A DNA stretch of 64,000 nt from JBBATK01 sp044224515 (GCA_044224515.1 JBGAKH010000002.1:62001-126000); one strand, 5' to 3'; counted from the stretch's first letter, positions 28,101 through 37,123 are shown. Notes: generated by a model from the letters alone, not told the origin. A program made the numbers and translations.

Positions 28101-28791
28101 GCTCAGGGTTCAAAGAGCGTTTGCGGTGCGCAGCAACGTCCTCGTCATCAATCATTGCTCTGATATGCTCATCAGGTACCACCTCGACCATGTTCAATTC
28201 GTGCGATGTACGAAAGCCGTCAAAGATGTTGAGGAAGGGTACACGAGCTTTCAGCGTCGATGCAGTGGCGATCATAGCCATATCCATCGCTTCTTGTGGG
28301 TTATTCCCGAAAAGCATGGCAAAGCCCGTACTGCGAACCGCCATAACGTCACTGTGATCTCCGAATATCGACAACGCATGTGTAGCCAATGTTCGAGCAG
28401 CAATGTGAAACACTGTCGGTGTCAACTCACCGGCAATCTTATACATGTTCGGAATCATGAGTAGCAACCCCTGGCTAGAGGTGAAGGTCGACGACAAAGC
28501 GCCTCCCTGCAATGAGCCGTGTATGGCTCCTGCTGCTCCTGCCTCACTCTGCATCTCTACGACACGAGGAACTTGTCCGTAAATATTTTCGATACCCTCA
28601 CCCGACCACTCGTCACAGTGTTCTCCCATACCCGATGAAGGCGTAATGGGGTAAATCGCACATACTTCCGAGGTTTTGTACGCGATCCACGAGGCTGCCT
28701 CGTTTCCATCCATGATCGAGAGTTGATGGGATTTCTGTTGTGCGTTCAGCTGCTCCGCAGCTTGAGTATGCGAATCCGGGTTGCTGTTCAT
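25174..28791 (-). CDS. nifJ: Pyruvate:ferredoxin (flavodoxin) oxidoreductase
   Basis: A 1205-residue single-chain enzyme that converts pyruvate and CoA to acetyl-CoA and CO2 with reduction of ferredoxin, or the reverse. ATG 28791 is favoured by GGAG six bases before it; a start nine codons earlier lacks this. Domain order is as in the family: pyruvate-binding domain (AIYPITPSSGMGEHCDEW), a second domain (NPEHPFIRGTAQNPDVFFQS), the gamma-type domain (ADGTVSANKNSIKIIGD), two 4Fe-4S clusters (CSQCGKCYLVCP and CTGCRLCVEVCP), and the TPP domain with cysteines CSGCGETPY and GCSSIFGG, the TPP motif GGDGWAYDIGFSGLDH, and TEVYSNTGGQKSKASP. All cluster ligands are present. It is monocistronic with its own terminator and an upstream palindrome that could serve as an operator. 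Confidence 0.96.
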   Translation of the reverse strand: MNSNPDSHTQAAEQLNAQQKSHQLSIMDGNEAASWIAYKTSEVCAIYPITPSSGMGEHCDEWSGEGIENIYGQVPRVVEMQSEAGAAGAIHGSLQGGALSSTFTSSQGLLLMIPNMYKIAGELTPTVFHIAARTLATHALSIFGDHSDVMAVRSTGFAMLFGNNPQEAMDMAMIATASTLKARVPFLNIFDGFRTSHELNMVEVVPDEHIRAMIDDEDVAAHRKRSLNPEHPFIRGTAQNPDVFFQSREAANSYYDIVPEIVEQSMQRFAELSGRRYELVSYYGAPDAERVIVLMGSAVGAVQETVAHLTSEGHKVGVLNIHLYRPFPLRQFMQKLPHSVKTIAVLDRCKEPGAIGEPLYQDVLNALHEYHPAGDSIRNGHSGRPIPRVIGGRYGLASKEFNPAMVMSVFEEMNAAAPLNHFSIGINDDVTKRSLRYDKSFSLEAQHSFRGLFFGLGADGTVSANKNSIKIIGDTTDNYVQGYFVYDSKKSGSLTVSHLRFGKKPINSTYLINSANFVACHHFHYLEKYDVLKDAEQGAVFLLNTPFSHERVWDELPRNIQEEIVHKNLKFYVVNASRVAREAEMGTRINTILQTCFFAISGILPRDEAIQRIKDAIEETYGRKGEKVVKKNFEAVDKTLENLFEIDYSTLTVGTKEGEEAIHGTAPDFVQHVLGKIIAGEGDDLPVSAFPVDGTFPTGTTKWEKRNIADEVPVWDAPLCSQCGKCYLVCPHAAIRCKVYDKSLLDSAPQSFKHHAPVGKEFNREQEVYTLQVSVEDCTGCRLCVEVCPIESKTEKGHKAINMVDQLPIKDSERENWDYFLSLPDIDRERVNHASVKGSQFLEPLFEFSGACSGCGETPYIKLLTQLFGDRMIVANATGCSSIFGGNLPTTPWTVNADGVGPAWANSLFEDNAEFGLGIKLATDKKREMATMLLRTMREDVGTELADSILNLDDKTDAEIQRKKQYVSELKRVLRSSTHNNAAKLLQIAEFLESKSVWIIGGDGWAYDIGFSGLDHVLSTGENVNILVLDTEVYSNTGGQKSKASPLGASAKFSINGKTTSKKDLAWQAIAHGGVYVAQIAFGANDTHTVKTIMEAEAFPGPSLIIAYSHCIAHGYDMACGITQQDNAVKSGYWQLFRYNPLLEKGKRFSLDSKAPSIELEDFLYQENRFNVIRKEHPEVAHEFLEHAGEGLRQKWDRLTMLKDL

Positions 28792-28940
28792 ATCACACTC
28801 CAAGTAAAGTACCGTCAAAGCCGTTGAGATGCCGCTCTATTTAAGACATCTAACTCTAAAATACATCAGCAATACTATTTATCCACAGAAAAAAGATAAA
28901 AATGTCCACTTTTAAGCAAAAAAGCAGTAACTTGACGGCA

Positions 28941-28956
28941 AGTGTTATATAACACT
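28941..28956. promoter_or_regulatory. Perfect 16-bp palindrome upstream of nifJ
   Basis: AGTGTTATATAACACT is fully self-complementary and lies 150 bases before the nifJ start, in an A/T-rich stretch with several A-tracts (28860-28930). The shape suits a dimeric redox regulator of the Rex or CRP/FNR type, but it does not exactly match a consensus I can name. Confidence 0.45.
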
Positions 28957-28983
28957 GGACATTAGCAGGTGGTTATTTATGGG

Positions 28984-29405
28984 CTAGCGAACCAAACAGA
29001 GGCGTTTGAGACCAACTCTCTGCCAAGGTGTCTCTGGTTCGGAATAGCCCAATCGAGGCGAAGTGCGCTGAATCAATTGGTTGCCTGAGCTCTTCTGCGG
29101 GCTACGACCGCGGCTCTTCCGCTTCTCAATGGCGATAATCTCGACTATTTCCTCGATGTCTGCGAACGCCGCAGGCGGGCGCTTAAGAAAAATCACTCGT
29201 AGGATTCTCTGGCGGAGACATCCTGCGAAGCTTGACAAAAGACATACTCCACCGTGTGCACACACGGTCTCTTGAAACGATGTGACACGAGCCGTTCCTT
29301 CGTAAGCCGTGCCTTCGTGTCTCATCGTTTCTGTTTTTATCATGGACTAAGAAGCGGAACGACCCCAAACGCAATACACCTCAGACTGAATTCGTATTTT
29401 TGAAG
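28984..29405. other. Intergenic stretch between nifJ and the efflux operon
   Basis: It holds a 119-codon minus-strand frame (28984-29343) rich in Arg and Ser with no recognisable domain or ribosome binding site. I leave it uncalled, although it could be a lineage-specific gene. The plus-strand side should contain the promoter of the heavy-metal efflux operon. Confidence 0.35.
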
Positions 29406-29786
29406 ATGCATCGTGTATTCTCTATGTCGCTGCTCGCAGTTCTGTTGTTCGCACAGACTGAGCTCCACCAACTCGTGGCTATACCCACGATGGTGGAGCA
29501 TTTTGCAGAGCATCAACGAGAACAACGCGACATAAGCTTCGCGACCTTCCTGAACATGCACTATGGTTCAGGACAGCACAGCGACACTGACGATTCGCGC
29601 GATTCACAACTCCCCTTTAAGTCGACCGAGTGTGGTTCGCTCAGTGTTGTAGCACTGCACCCGGAGCTTCCATTGAGTGTCTGTGACGCACATATGCATG
29701 CAGATGCTTCGCCTACGCATCCCTACCACAGCGTCTGTCCAATGCGTTTTTCTGCCGACATCTGGCAGCCACCGCGCAAAGCCTAA
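29406..29786 (+). CDS. Small exported His/Asp-rich protein at the head of the efflux operon
   Basis: A 126-residue protein from ATG 29406 with a hydrophobic N-terminus (MHRVFSMSLLAVLLFAQTEL) that could be a signal peptide or anchor. The middle reads HFAEHQREQRDISFATFLNM then HYGSGQHSDTDDSRDSQLPF: a conserved-looking block ending in D-x-x-D-x-x-LPFK. From memory, proteins with this SFxxFLxxHY/LPFK pattern often precede CusA/CzcA-type pumps in Bacteroidota. The C-terminal half has many His, Cys and Asp residues (VCDAHMHADASPTHPYHSVC) that could bind metal. It is 129 bases before the RND pump and in the same direction. Its exact role is unknown; a periplasmic metal-binding accessory is the inference. 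Confidence 0.7.
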   Translation: MHRVFSMSLLAVLLFAQTELHQLVAIPTMVEHFAEHQREQRDISFATFLNMHYGSGQHSDTDDSRDSQLPFKSTECGSLSVVALHPELPLSVCDAHMHADASPTHPYHSVCPMRFSADIWQPPRKA

Positions 29787-29915
29787 TATCTGAACACCCT
29801 GTGTTTATCAACTGACCAAGCCTTAATGCACGAGTACGTCACGTCGACTCCTCGCTGTCCATGAGGCTAATGCTGTATCGTTCTCCAAACAGAATACAAA
29901 CCTCATTGTTCTCAC

Positions 29916-32900
29916 ATGTTACAGTCTATTATTCAGTTTTCCATTCGGAACAAGCTGATTGTGATCCTTGCGGTCATAGGCTTGGTGGTTCACGGTGCCT
30001 ACAGTGTCACCAAGCTTCCCATTGATGCGGTTCCGGACATCACTAACAACCAAGTGATGGTAATAACAAGCTCGCCCTCGTTGGGAGCGGCGGACATCGA
30101 GCGCCTGCTCACCGTGCCCATTGAGCAGTACACACGCAACATTCCCGGTATTGTTGAGCAACGCTCCTTTTCGCGCTTTGGTTTGTCGTTAGTGACTATT
30201 GTCTTCGACGACAACACCGACGTCTACTGGGCCCGACAACAAGTCGGAGAGCGTTTGGTTCAAGTTCAGAACCTCATTCCCGCAGGACTCGGCACTCCGG
30301 AGATGGGACCGGTCTCGACAGGCTTGGGAGAAATCTATCAGTACGTTGTGCGCACCAAAGCAGAGTATCGCGGTCGCTATGATGCCATGGAACTACGCTC
30401 CATACAAGATTGGATCGTGCGCCGACAACTTCTCGGTACAGACGGAGTAGCCGATGTGAGCTCCTTTGGCGGTAAACTCAAACAGTATGAGGTTAGCGTT
30501 GATCCAGAAAAACTGCACTCCCACAACCTGAGTATGACAGAAGTCTTCACAGCGCTGGAGGCAAACAATCAGAATACGGGGGGAGCGTACATCGAGAAGG
30601 GTCCAACAATTTTGAGTATACGCTCGGAAGGACTTGTCACTTCACTGAGTGATATTGAAGAAATTGTCGTGGGGCACCTTCCGGATCATTCTCCTATTCT
30701 GGTTCGAGATATCGCTCAGGTCGGTTTTGGTCATGCCACTCGTTATGGCGCCATGACATTTAACGCAGAGGGCGAAGTAGCCGGCGGAGTTGTAATGATG
30801 TTAAAAGGCGCCAACTCTTCAGAGGTCATAACCAACGTCAAAAAGAAGATCGAGTCCATTCAGAAAACCCTTCCGGAAGGAGTCGAAATTGAGGCCTTCC
30901 TCGATCGCACCAAAATGGTGAACAACGCTTTGCACACGGTGATCACCAACCTCAGCGAAGGCGCAGTCATTGTCATTTTCATCTTGGTACTCTTCCTCGG
31001 CAATCTGCGAGCAGGTATTCTTGTGGCCTCGGTCATCCCACTCTCAATGCTCTTTGCCATTATCATGATGAACGCCACCGGCGTCAGCGGTAACCTTATG
31101 AGCTTAGGTGCTCTCGATTTTGGATTGATTGTCGACGGCTCAGTGATTGTGGTTGAAACCATCCTTCATCGACTGCACCACAACCGACTCTTTGCAGGAA
31201 TGACAGAAGTGGATCAAGACACCATGAACGCTGAAGTGGAGCACTCCTCGGCTAAAATCATGAAGTCCGCAGTGTTCGGACAACTCATCATCCTCATAGT
31301 ATACCTTCCTTTCTTTGTTCTCGAGGGTATCGAAGGAAAGATGTTCAAACCGATGGCACAAACAGTCAGCTACGCTATTATCGGTGCATTCCTTCTGTCG
31401 GTCACTTACGTTCCAATGATGAGCTCTTTGATCCTCAGCAAGAAGATCAGTAACAAGCGCACGCTTGCAGATCGAATGATGGATAGCATCCATGCATTCT
31501 ATGAGCCGCAATTGAAATGGGTTTTAGAGCGTCCGCGTGCTGCTGTTGCTTCAGTCGTGGTTCTACTCCTGCTTTCACTTGGTGTACTGGCTACGCTGGG
31601 TGCCGAGTTTATTCCGAAGTTGGAAGAGGGAGACTTTGCGGTGGAATCGCGCGTGCTCACCGGTTCATCGTTGAACACGAGCATCAAAGCCACGCAACAG
31701 GCATCGGCAATTCTGCAGCAGTATCCGGAAGTTGAAAAGGTAGTGACGAAGATCGGAAGTGGCGAGATACCAACCGATCCGATGCCTATCGAAGCGGCCG
31801 ACATGATGATCATCCTCAAGCCGAAATCGGAGTGGACCACTGCTCACAGCTTCAATGAATTGGCTGAGCACATGAGTACGGCTCTGCGCGATGTGCCCGG
31901 TCTTAGTACGGGATTTCAGTATCCGGTGCAGATGCGATTCAATGAGTTGATGACCGGTGCACGACAAGATGTTGTCTGTAAAATTTACGGTGATAACCTG
32001 GACAGTCTCGTCTCGCTCGCGGAACGCCTAGGTACTATTTGCTCCGGAATCGACGGAGCGTGTGATCTCTATGTTGAAAGCGTTGGTGGTCTGCCGCAAA
32101 TTGTTGCCACGTACAACCGTTCAGCTCTGGCTCAGTACGGTGTTAGTGTACGCGAGGTCAATCGCTGTTTGGAAAGCGCATTTGCGGGAGCTGTGGCAGG
32201 TCAAGTGTACGAGCAGGAGCGACGCTTCGATATGGTACTGAGACTGGACCGAGACAAGCGACAGGACATTGAGGATGTACGCAACCTCCTTGTGCAAGGT
32301 GCAAACGGACAACAATTCCCGCTTCGTCAATTGGCAGATGTACGGCTGCTGGTTGGCCCGAATCAGATCCAGCGCGATAACGCTCAGCGACGCATAACGA
32401 TTGGTTTCAACGTGCGCGGACGCGATGTGCAGTCTATTGTTCATGACCTGCAGGAAGCTGTGAACGCCAAGCTGAAATTCCCGGCGGGTTACAGCATCAG
32501 CTATGGCGGACAATTCGAGAATCTCAACGCGGCAAAGCAGCGTCTTAGCATCAGCGTGCCGGTGTCCCTGCTCTTGATCTTCCTCCTCCTCTACATTGCA
32601 TTTAACTCCATTCGTTACGGCTTGCTGATCTACAGCGGGATTCCTCTTGCGGCTATCGGAGGCATCTTGGCGCTCTGGGTGTTTGGAATGCCCTTCTCGA
32701 TTTCGGCGGCAATTGGCTTCATCGCACTCTTCGGAGTAGCTGTACTCAATGGCATCGTACTCATCTCAGAGTTTGTTGCCTTGAAAGACAGTGGAGTTCA
32801 TGATATCATGTCGAGAATACTGAAGGGCACTCGCATTCGTTTGCGACCTGTGCTCATGACCGCTTCGGTCGCTTCACTGGGCTTCCTTCCTATGGCTCTC

Positions 32901-34298
32901 AGTCGCGGTGCAGGTGCCGAAGTGCAGCGTCCTTTGGCAACGGTTGTGATTGGCGGACTCATTACCACCACTCTCCTCACTATGATGATTCTTCCGGCTC
33001 TGTACTTGTTGTTTGAAACGCAATACCGCAAACCCGACACACGTCCCTTTGGCTTTATTAGACGTCGCATGCAAAAACGTCCACCACCGGCCGCAGCTAT
33101 CCTCTTGTTCTTTGTAAGCTTCTCGTCTCTTCAGGCTCAGCAACTTTCTCTGATAGCTGCGCAAGACACTGCTTTAAAGAACAACGCAGGGCTTCGAAGC
33201 ATGGAGCTGCGACACAAAGCGACTGTCGCCAATCAGGGTACGGCCTGGGATCTCCCGGCCACTTCCATCAGCGCTGAGTTTGGCGCTCTTAACTCGGACC
33301 GCAACGATACCAAACTAAATCTTAGTCAAGGCTTTGATCTACCCTTTGTGTACTCGCGCGAAGCGACTCTGCGTGCACGTGAATCGGAGTTGTCGGCCGT
33401 CGATCGTGATGCGGCTATTCTTAGTCTTCGTCAAGATGTACAACGGTGCTTCTATGCCATACGCGTTCAGCGAGAACGCGTTCGCATACTCAAGCGATCA
33501 GACTCCGTCTTTTCTCAGCTAGCTCGTTCGCAGCAAGATCGTTTTGCAGCAGGCGACAACACGAGTATAGAAGTCGGAGCCGCTCGCGCAGCTGCTCAGC
33601 ACTCACGATTCCAGCTCAACAGCGCGACACTCGCACTGCTTGAATCGGAACGAGAGTTTCGTCGCCTGCTGTTTGGCACTCAGGACCTCTCTCCGGAAGA
33701 CGGTGACCCACTGATGAGCGAACCGGACAGTCTCGGCTTGTCCGCCAATCAGAGTGCACTTGTGCGTCGCTCGGATTCCCGTCTTCTGATCGCGCAGTCA
33801 ACAGTTGATGTCCAGCAGGCACGTCGCTATCCCCAACTCTTCGTCGGGTATACCAATCAGTCTTTTAATGGCTCAACGAAGTATGGTTCATCATCGCTTT
33901 ATGGTACGGGTGATCGCTTTCAGAGTTGGAATGTCGGTCTCAATTTGCCTCTTTTCTACGGCGCGGGCAGCGCCCGCGCCGAGAGCGCGGAGTGGAACAA
34001 GAGTGCAGCTGAGTTTGCAGTAGAAGACGCTCGACACACGGCTGAATACGAACTGTTCACGCGACGCCAAAACCTTAGTCTGCATCGGGAACACCTTGCA
34101 TACTATCGAGGCGGAGTATTAACACAGGCTCAAGACCTCCTCGAGCACGCCGATCGTGCATTTGCCTCCGGAGACATCAATCTACAAGAGTATTGTTTTC
34201 TCCATCAACAGAGTCTGACCATTCAGTTGGACTACCTGCACGCAGTAGAACAATGGAACGCAACCATCATAGACCTTCTCCCATTTCACAGAAACTAA
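29916..34298 (+). CDS. CusA/CzcA-family heavy-metal RND efflux pump fused to a TolC-like outer-membrane factor
   Basis: A 1460-residue protein starting at ATG 29916. Residues 1-1045 are a complete heavy-metal RND permease: first membrane helix LIVILAVIGLVVHGAYSV, porter loops, and the proton-relay helix GALDFGLIVDGSVIVVE whose Asp-Asp-Glu pattern follows the CzcA (divalent cation) type more than CusA. The second membrane half ends near MTASVASLGFLPMALSRGAG. From about 1060 a new hydrophobic segment (PPPAAAILLFFVSFSSLQAQ) resembles an internal signal sequence. The last 380 residues are two TolC-type repeats of long helices with small strands (LNLSQGFDLPFVYSREA, VGLNLPLFYGAGSARAE). Two of the three parts of the tripartite pump are therefore in one chain. 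The membrane-fusion protein follows 3 bases later. Confidence 0.93.
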   Translation: MLQSIIQFSIRNKLIVILAVIGLVVHGAYSVTKLPIDAVPDITNNQVMVITSSPSLGAADIERLLTVPIEQYTRNIPGIVEQRSFSRFGLSLVTIVFDDNTDVYWARQQVGERLVQVQNLIPAGLGTPEMGPVSTGLGEIYQYVVRTKAEYRGRYDAMELRSIQDWIVRRQLLGTDGVADVSSFGGKLKQYEVSVDPEKLHSHNLSMTEVFTALEANNQNTGGAYIEKGPTILSIRSEGLVTSLSDIEEIVVGHLPDHSPILVRDIAQVGFGHATRYGAMTFNAEGEVAGGVVMMLKGANSSEVITNVKKKIESIQKTLPEGVEIEAFLDRTKMVNNALHTVITNLSEGAVIVIFILVLFLGNLRAGILVASVIPLSMLFAIIMMNATGVSGNLMSLGALDFGLIVDGSVIVVETILHRLHHNRLFAGMTEVDQDTMNAEVEHSSAKIMKSAVFGQLIILIVYLPFFVLEGIEGKMFKPMAQTVSYAIIGAFLLSVTYVPMMSSLILSKKISNKRTLADRMMDSIHAFYEPQLKWVLERPRAAVASVVVLLLLSLGVLATLGAEFIPKLEEGDFAVESRVLTGSSLNTSIKATQQASAILQQYPEVEKVVTKIGSGEIPTDPMPIEAADMMIILKPKSEWTTAHSFNELAEHMSTALRDVPGLSTGFQYPVQMRFNELMTGARQDVVCKIYGDNLDSLVSLAERLGTICSGIDGACDLYVESVGGLPQIVATYNRSALAQYGVSVREVNRCLESAFAGAVAGQVYEQERRFDMVLRLDRDKRQDIEDVRNLLVQGANGQQFPLRQLADVRLLVGPNQIQRDNAQRRITIGFNVRGRDVQSIVHDLQEAVNAKLKFPAGYSISYGGQFENLNAAKQRLSISVPVSLLLIFLLLYIAFNSIRYGLLIYSGIPLAAIGGILALWVFGMPFSISAAIGFIALFGVAVLNGIVLISEFVALKDSGVHDIMSRILKGTRIRLRPVLMTASVASLGFLPMALSRGAGAEVQRPLATVVIGGLITTTLLTMMILPALYLLFETQYRKPDTRPFGFIRRRMQKRPPPAAAILLFFVSFSSLQAQQLSLIAAQDTALKNNAGLRSMELRHKATVANQGTAWDLPATSISAEFGALNSDRNDTKLNLSQGFDLPFVYSREATLRARESELSAVDRDAAILSLRQDVQRCFYAIRVQRERVRILKRSDSVFSQLARSQQDRFAAGDNTSIEVGAARAAAQHSRFQLNSATLALLESEREFRRLLFGTQDLSPEDGDPLMSEPDSLGLSANQSALVRRSDSRLLIAQSTVDVQQARRYPQLFVGYTNQSFNGSTKYGSSSLYGTGDRFQSWNVGLNLPLFYGAGSARAESAEWNKSAAEFAVEDARHTAEYELFTRRQNLSLHREHLAYYRGGVLTQAQDLLEHADRAFASGDINLQEYCFLHQQSLTIQLDYLHAVEQWNATIIDLLPFHRN

Positions 34299-34301
34299 GC
34301 C

Positions 34302-35561
34302 ATGAAATCGATATCAAGAATAGAACAACCAAGAGCATGTGTAATGTTTAGCCATTGCCCACCAACCCGGACAATAGAACGCACGGCGTCCGACGCAGTG
34401 TCGAGGAGTACAGCTTCGCTGAACGGCGTAATACGAGGCCTCATTGCTCTATGCGCAATGCTTGCATTGAGCAGTTGCGCAAAAGATGCAGCAAAGAACC
34501 AAAGCGCCGAACCGAAATCAAGCTCAAGCGAACTCGTTCAGCTCAGTGCGGCGCAATTCGCAAAAGCCGGTATTCAAAGCGCCAAGGCTCAACGTCGCGA
34601 TATGGTGAGTACGATCAAAGTCAGCGGCGTGATCGACGTACCCCCGCAGAATCTCATTAGTGTCAGTGTTGCGATGGGTGGCTATTTGGCTTCAACTCGT
34701 ATGCTTCCGGGTATGCATGTGAGTAAAGGACAAGAAATAGCCGTGATGGAGGATCAGTCGTATGTACAGTTGCAGCAAGACTATTTGATAGCGCGCTCGA
34801 AGTTTGAGCAGCTGAAAAAAGACTACGAACGACAAAAGACTTTGAATCAGAACAAGAGCAGCTCAGACAAAACGTTTGAGCAAGTTCAAGCCGAATATCA
34901 GTCGACGCAGATTAGCGTTCGCGCACTTGCCGAGAAACTGCGACTCATCAACATCAATCCTGAGAAACTAAGTCCTGACAATCTCAGTCGCTCAATTCGT
35001 ATCGTATCGCCCATCAACGGCTATGTCTCCACCGTCAATGTGAACATTGGTGCTTATGTCAACGCCTCCGATGTTCTCTTCGAGCTTGTGAATCCTACCG
35101 ATCTCCACTTAGCGTTGAACGTCTTTGAAAAAGACTTACCCTTCATACGCATTGGACAAAAAGTTGCGGCCCACCTTACCGCAGACCCGGCTAAGACTTT
35201 TGAAGCAGAGGTGATTCTCGTTGGCAAGAAGCTGAATGAAAACCGAGCGGCAACAGTGCATTGTCATTTCCGCTCGACCGATCAAGAAATGCTTCCCGGC
35301 ATGTTTGTAAGCGCCGATGTCCTGGCTCCCAAATCTCAAGTCATTTGTATTCCTGAAGAAGCGGTTGTGCGCTTGAAAGACACGGAGTACATTTTCATTG
35401 AAGTGGGAGACAAACAATACCGTCGTCAAAGCATAAAGCGTGGCCTGACCAACAATGCCTTCGTTGAAGTACCGGATGCTGATGAAGCACTACTGAGCCA
35501 AACCATTGTCGTTAAAAACGCCTGGTCACTTCTTATGATGATGGAGAATACGGCAGACTAA
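34302..35561 (+). CDS. CusB/CzcB-type membrane fusion protein (lipoprotein)
   Basis: A 419-residue periplasmic adaptor for the pump encoded 3 bases upstream. An unusually long basic N-terminus leads to a hydrophobic stretch and lipobox (LIALCAMLALSS then Cys59), so it is probably lipid-anchored. The barrel-sandwich halves are VSVAMGGYLASTRMLPGMHV then SKGQEIAVMED, and IRIVSPINGYVSTVNVNIGA. Between them lies a coiled hairpin (QLQQDYLIARSKFEQLKKDY, FEQVQAEYQSTQISVRALAE). The beta-barrel follows (VNPTDLHLALNVFEKDLPFI). I do not see an N-terminal metal-binding methionine or HH pair. The downstream hairpin at 35689 probably ends the operon. Confidence 0.92.
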   Translation: MKSISRIEQPRACVMFSHCPPTRTIERTASDAVSRSTASLNGVIRGLIALCAMLALSSCAKDAAKNQSAEPKSSSSELVQLSAAQFAKAGIQSAKAQRRDMVSTIKVSGVIDVPPQNLISVSVAMGGYLASTRMLPGMHVSKGQEIAVMEDQSYVQLQQDYLIARSKFEQLKKDYERQKTLNQNKSSSDKTFEQVQAEYQSTQISVRALAEKLRLININPEKLSPDNLSRSIRIVSPINGYVSTVNVNIGAYVNASDVLFELVNPTDLHLALNVFEKDLPFIRIGQKVAAHLTADPAKTFEAEVILVGKKLNENRAATVHCHFRSTDQEMLPGMFVSADVLAPKSQVICIPEEAVVRLKDTEYIFIEVGDKQYRRQSIKRGLTNNAFVEVPDADEALLSQTIVVKNAWSLLMMMENTAD

Positions 35562-35688
35562 AGTATGACGGGATCACTGTGTTGACCTGCGGTGACGTAT
35601 GAGATACGTCGACACATTCAAGCGTTCATGAGTTCATGGTCGGGCTTCTACACGGCGATGCGCCTCAATTCAGAATGAAGATAGTAAT

Positions 35689-35715
35689 GTGCGGACGGGC
35701 ATTGCCTGTCCGCAC
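35689..35715 (+). terminator. Hairpin after the efflux operon
   Basis: GTGCGGAC plus GGG pairs with CC-T-GTCCGCAC (11 positions including one G-U) around a 5-base loop. It lies 128 bases after the stop of the fusion protein. Only weak T-richness follows. Confidence 0.5.
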
Positions 35716-35808
35716 TTGCTATAAACTATCGACCGCAAACGCGCCGGTCTTTCTATATTGACGCTGCGGCTCAGTCCGCTTACGCAGTAGGGGGATTAGG
35801 ACAATTCT

Positions 35809-37062
35809 ATGCAGCACACTTCCGACGCACCTTCAGGAGCACGAGTTCGTCTCGTGGATTCACCGTTTAACTTGGCTGTTATAGCCTCGGGTCTGGGCTT
35901 TTTTATCGATGCCTTGGACCTCTTCTTGTTTAATGTGTATCGCATACCAAGTCTTAAAGAGTTTGGTCTTGCAGGCGCGCAGCTCACACAGGTTGGCGAG
36001 AAGTTACTGGCAGTTCAGATGCTGGGCATGATGCTTGGCGGAGTGCTGAGTGGCGTCATCGCCGACAAGATCGGTCGCGTCTCGGTGTTGTTCGCTTCCA
36101 TTACGCTGTATTCTCTCGCCAACATAGCTAACGGTATGATCTATGACGTTGAGTTTTATGCGCTGGTACGCTTTGCCGCAGGTGTGGGTTTAGCCGGAGA
36201 GTTAGGTGCCGGCGTGAGCCTGGTCTCTGAAACCATGAGTGTAGAAAAACGCGGCTACGGCACCATTCTTGTTGCGACTCTCGGAGCACTCGGAGCCGTC
36301 ACAGCCGGACTCATCTCCGACTTCATTCCATGGCGTAGTGCCTTTATATCTGCAGGAGTGTTGGGTCTCGGCTTGTTGTTCCTGCGCATGAAGAGTATGG
36401 AGTCGGGAATGTTTCGTCATGCTCGCGAGCAACATGTCAAACGCGGCTCGTTTATTTTGTTGTTTTCGAAGCCTCGCCGCGCTGTCAGCTATGTTGCCTG
36501 CATCCTCATGGGCGTGCCCATTTGGTATAGCGTAGGCTTGCTCATCACCTTGTCACCAGAAATTGCAGCGCTGCAACACATCGACGGTTTGAAACTCTCA
36601 ACCTGTTTCATTCTGTTTCAGTCTGGCATTACGCTTGGAGATCTCAGCTCCGGCATTCTCTCGCAGCACTTCCGTACTCGCAAGAAGATCATCCTTGCCT
36701 ATATGGCATTCGCATTGCTTGCCACTCTTGCCCACTTCATCGTTATCATGAACAGCGCTTCGTTGCTGACGACTTCATTCTTGATGGGTCTGGGTTGCGG
36801 ATATCTTTCCGTATTTGTTACTACCACTGCTGAACACTTCGGAACAAATCTGCGTGTCTTAGTGAGCGCGAGCGTAACGAACTTCATGAGGGGTGCTGTT
36901 ACTCTGTTGATCCCATTGCATATCTGGCTAGAGCGCAGCTTCGGGCTTAGTCTCGTCGAGTCGCTCGCCATCACAGGTATTATTGTTTGGATATTTGCTT
37001 TCGCTTCGGCCTTGTGGCTTCCTGACCCATACGGTAAAGACTTGGACTATGTTGAAAGCTAA
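35809..37062 (+). CDS. Major facilitator superfamily transporter
   Basis: A 417-residue polytopic membrane protein with about 12 hydrophobic segments. The start ATG 35809 has AGGA seven bases upstream. The cytoplasmic loop 2-3 signature of MFS proteins is clear (GVIADKIGRVSVLFASIT), preceded by GFFIDALDLFLFNVYRI in helix 1, which resembles the metabolite/H+ symporter group (D and F positions). Helix 4-5 contains VRFAAGVGLAGELGAGVSLV and a conserved ET/MS segment (SETMSVEKRGYGTI). The substrate cannot be assigned; organic acids or phosphate are typical of the nearest MFS groups. It is flanked by terminators on both sides and so is transcribed alone. Confidence 0.88.
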   Translation: MQHTSDAPSGARVRLVDSPFNLAVIASGLGFFIDALDLFLFNVYRIPSLKEFGLAGAQLTQVGEKLLAVQMLGMMLGGVLSGVIADKIGRVSVLFASITLYSLANIANGMIYDVEFYALVRFAAGVGLAGELGAGVSLVSETMSVEKRGYGTILVATLGALGAVTAGLISDFIPWRSAFISAGVLGLGLLFLRMKSMESGMFRHAREQHVKRGSFILLFSKPRRAVSYVACILMGVPIWYSVGLLITLSPEIAALQHIDGLKLSTCFILFQSGITLGDLSSGILSQHFRTRKKIILAYMAFALLATLAHFIVIMNSASLLTTSFLMGLGCGYLSVFVTTTAEHFGTNLRVLVSASVTNFMRGAVTLLIPLHIWLERSFGLSLVESLAITGIIVWIFAFASALWLPDPYGKDLDYVES

Positions 37063-37123
37063 AGTCACACGATGGGCTGCGTCTACATCATTGATCTTGA
37101 AGCATAGACCGCATTGAAAATGT

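Noticed and set aside
28984..29343. 119-codon minus-strand frame between nifJ and the efflux operon
   Set aside because: Arg/Ser-rich composition without domain, no ribosome binding site, and a short internal duplication (GTAYEGTARV). It could be a real orphan but nothing supports it.
29395..29402. TATTTTTG, matching the Bacteroidota -7 promoter box TAnnTTTG
   Set aside because: It lies only four bases before the ATG at 29406 and has no -33 TTG at the right distance.
33959..33981. Perfect 10-bp GC-only hairpin inside the RND/TolC fusion gene
   Set aside because: It encodes a normal TolC segment (YGAGSARAE) and the codons explain the sequence. No sign of a regulatory role.
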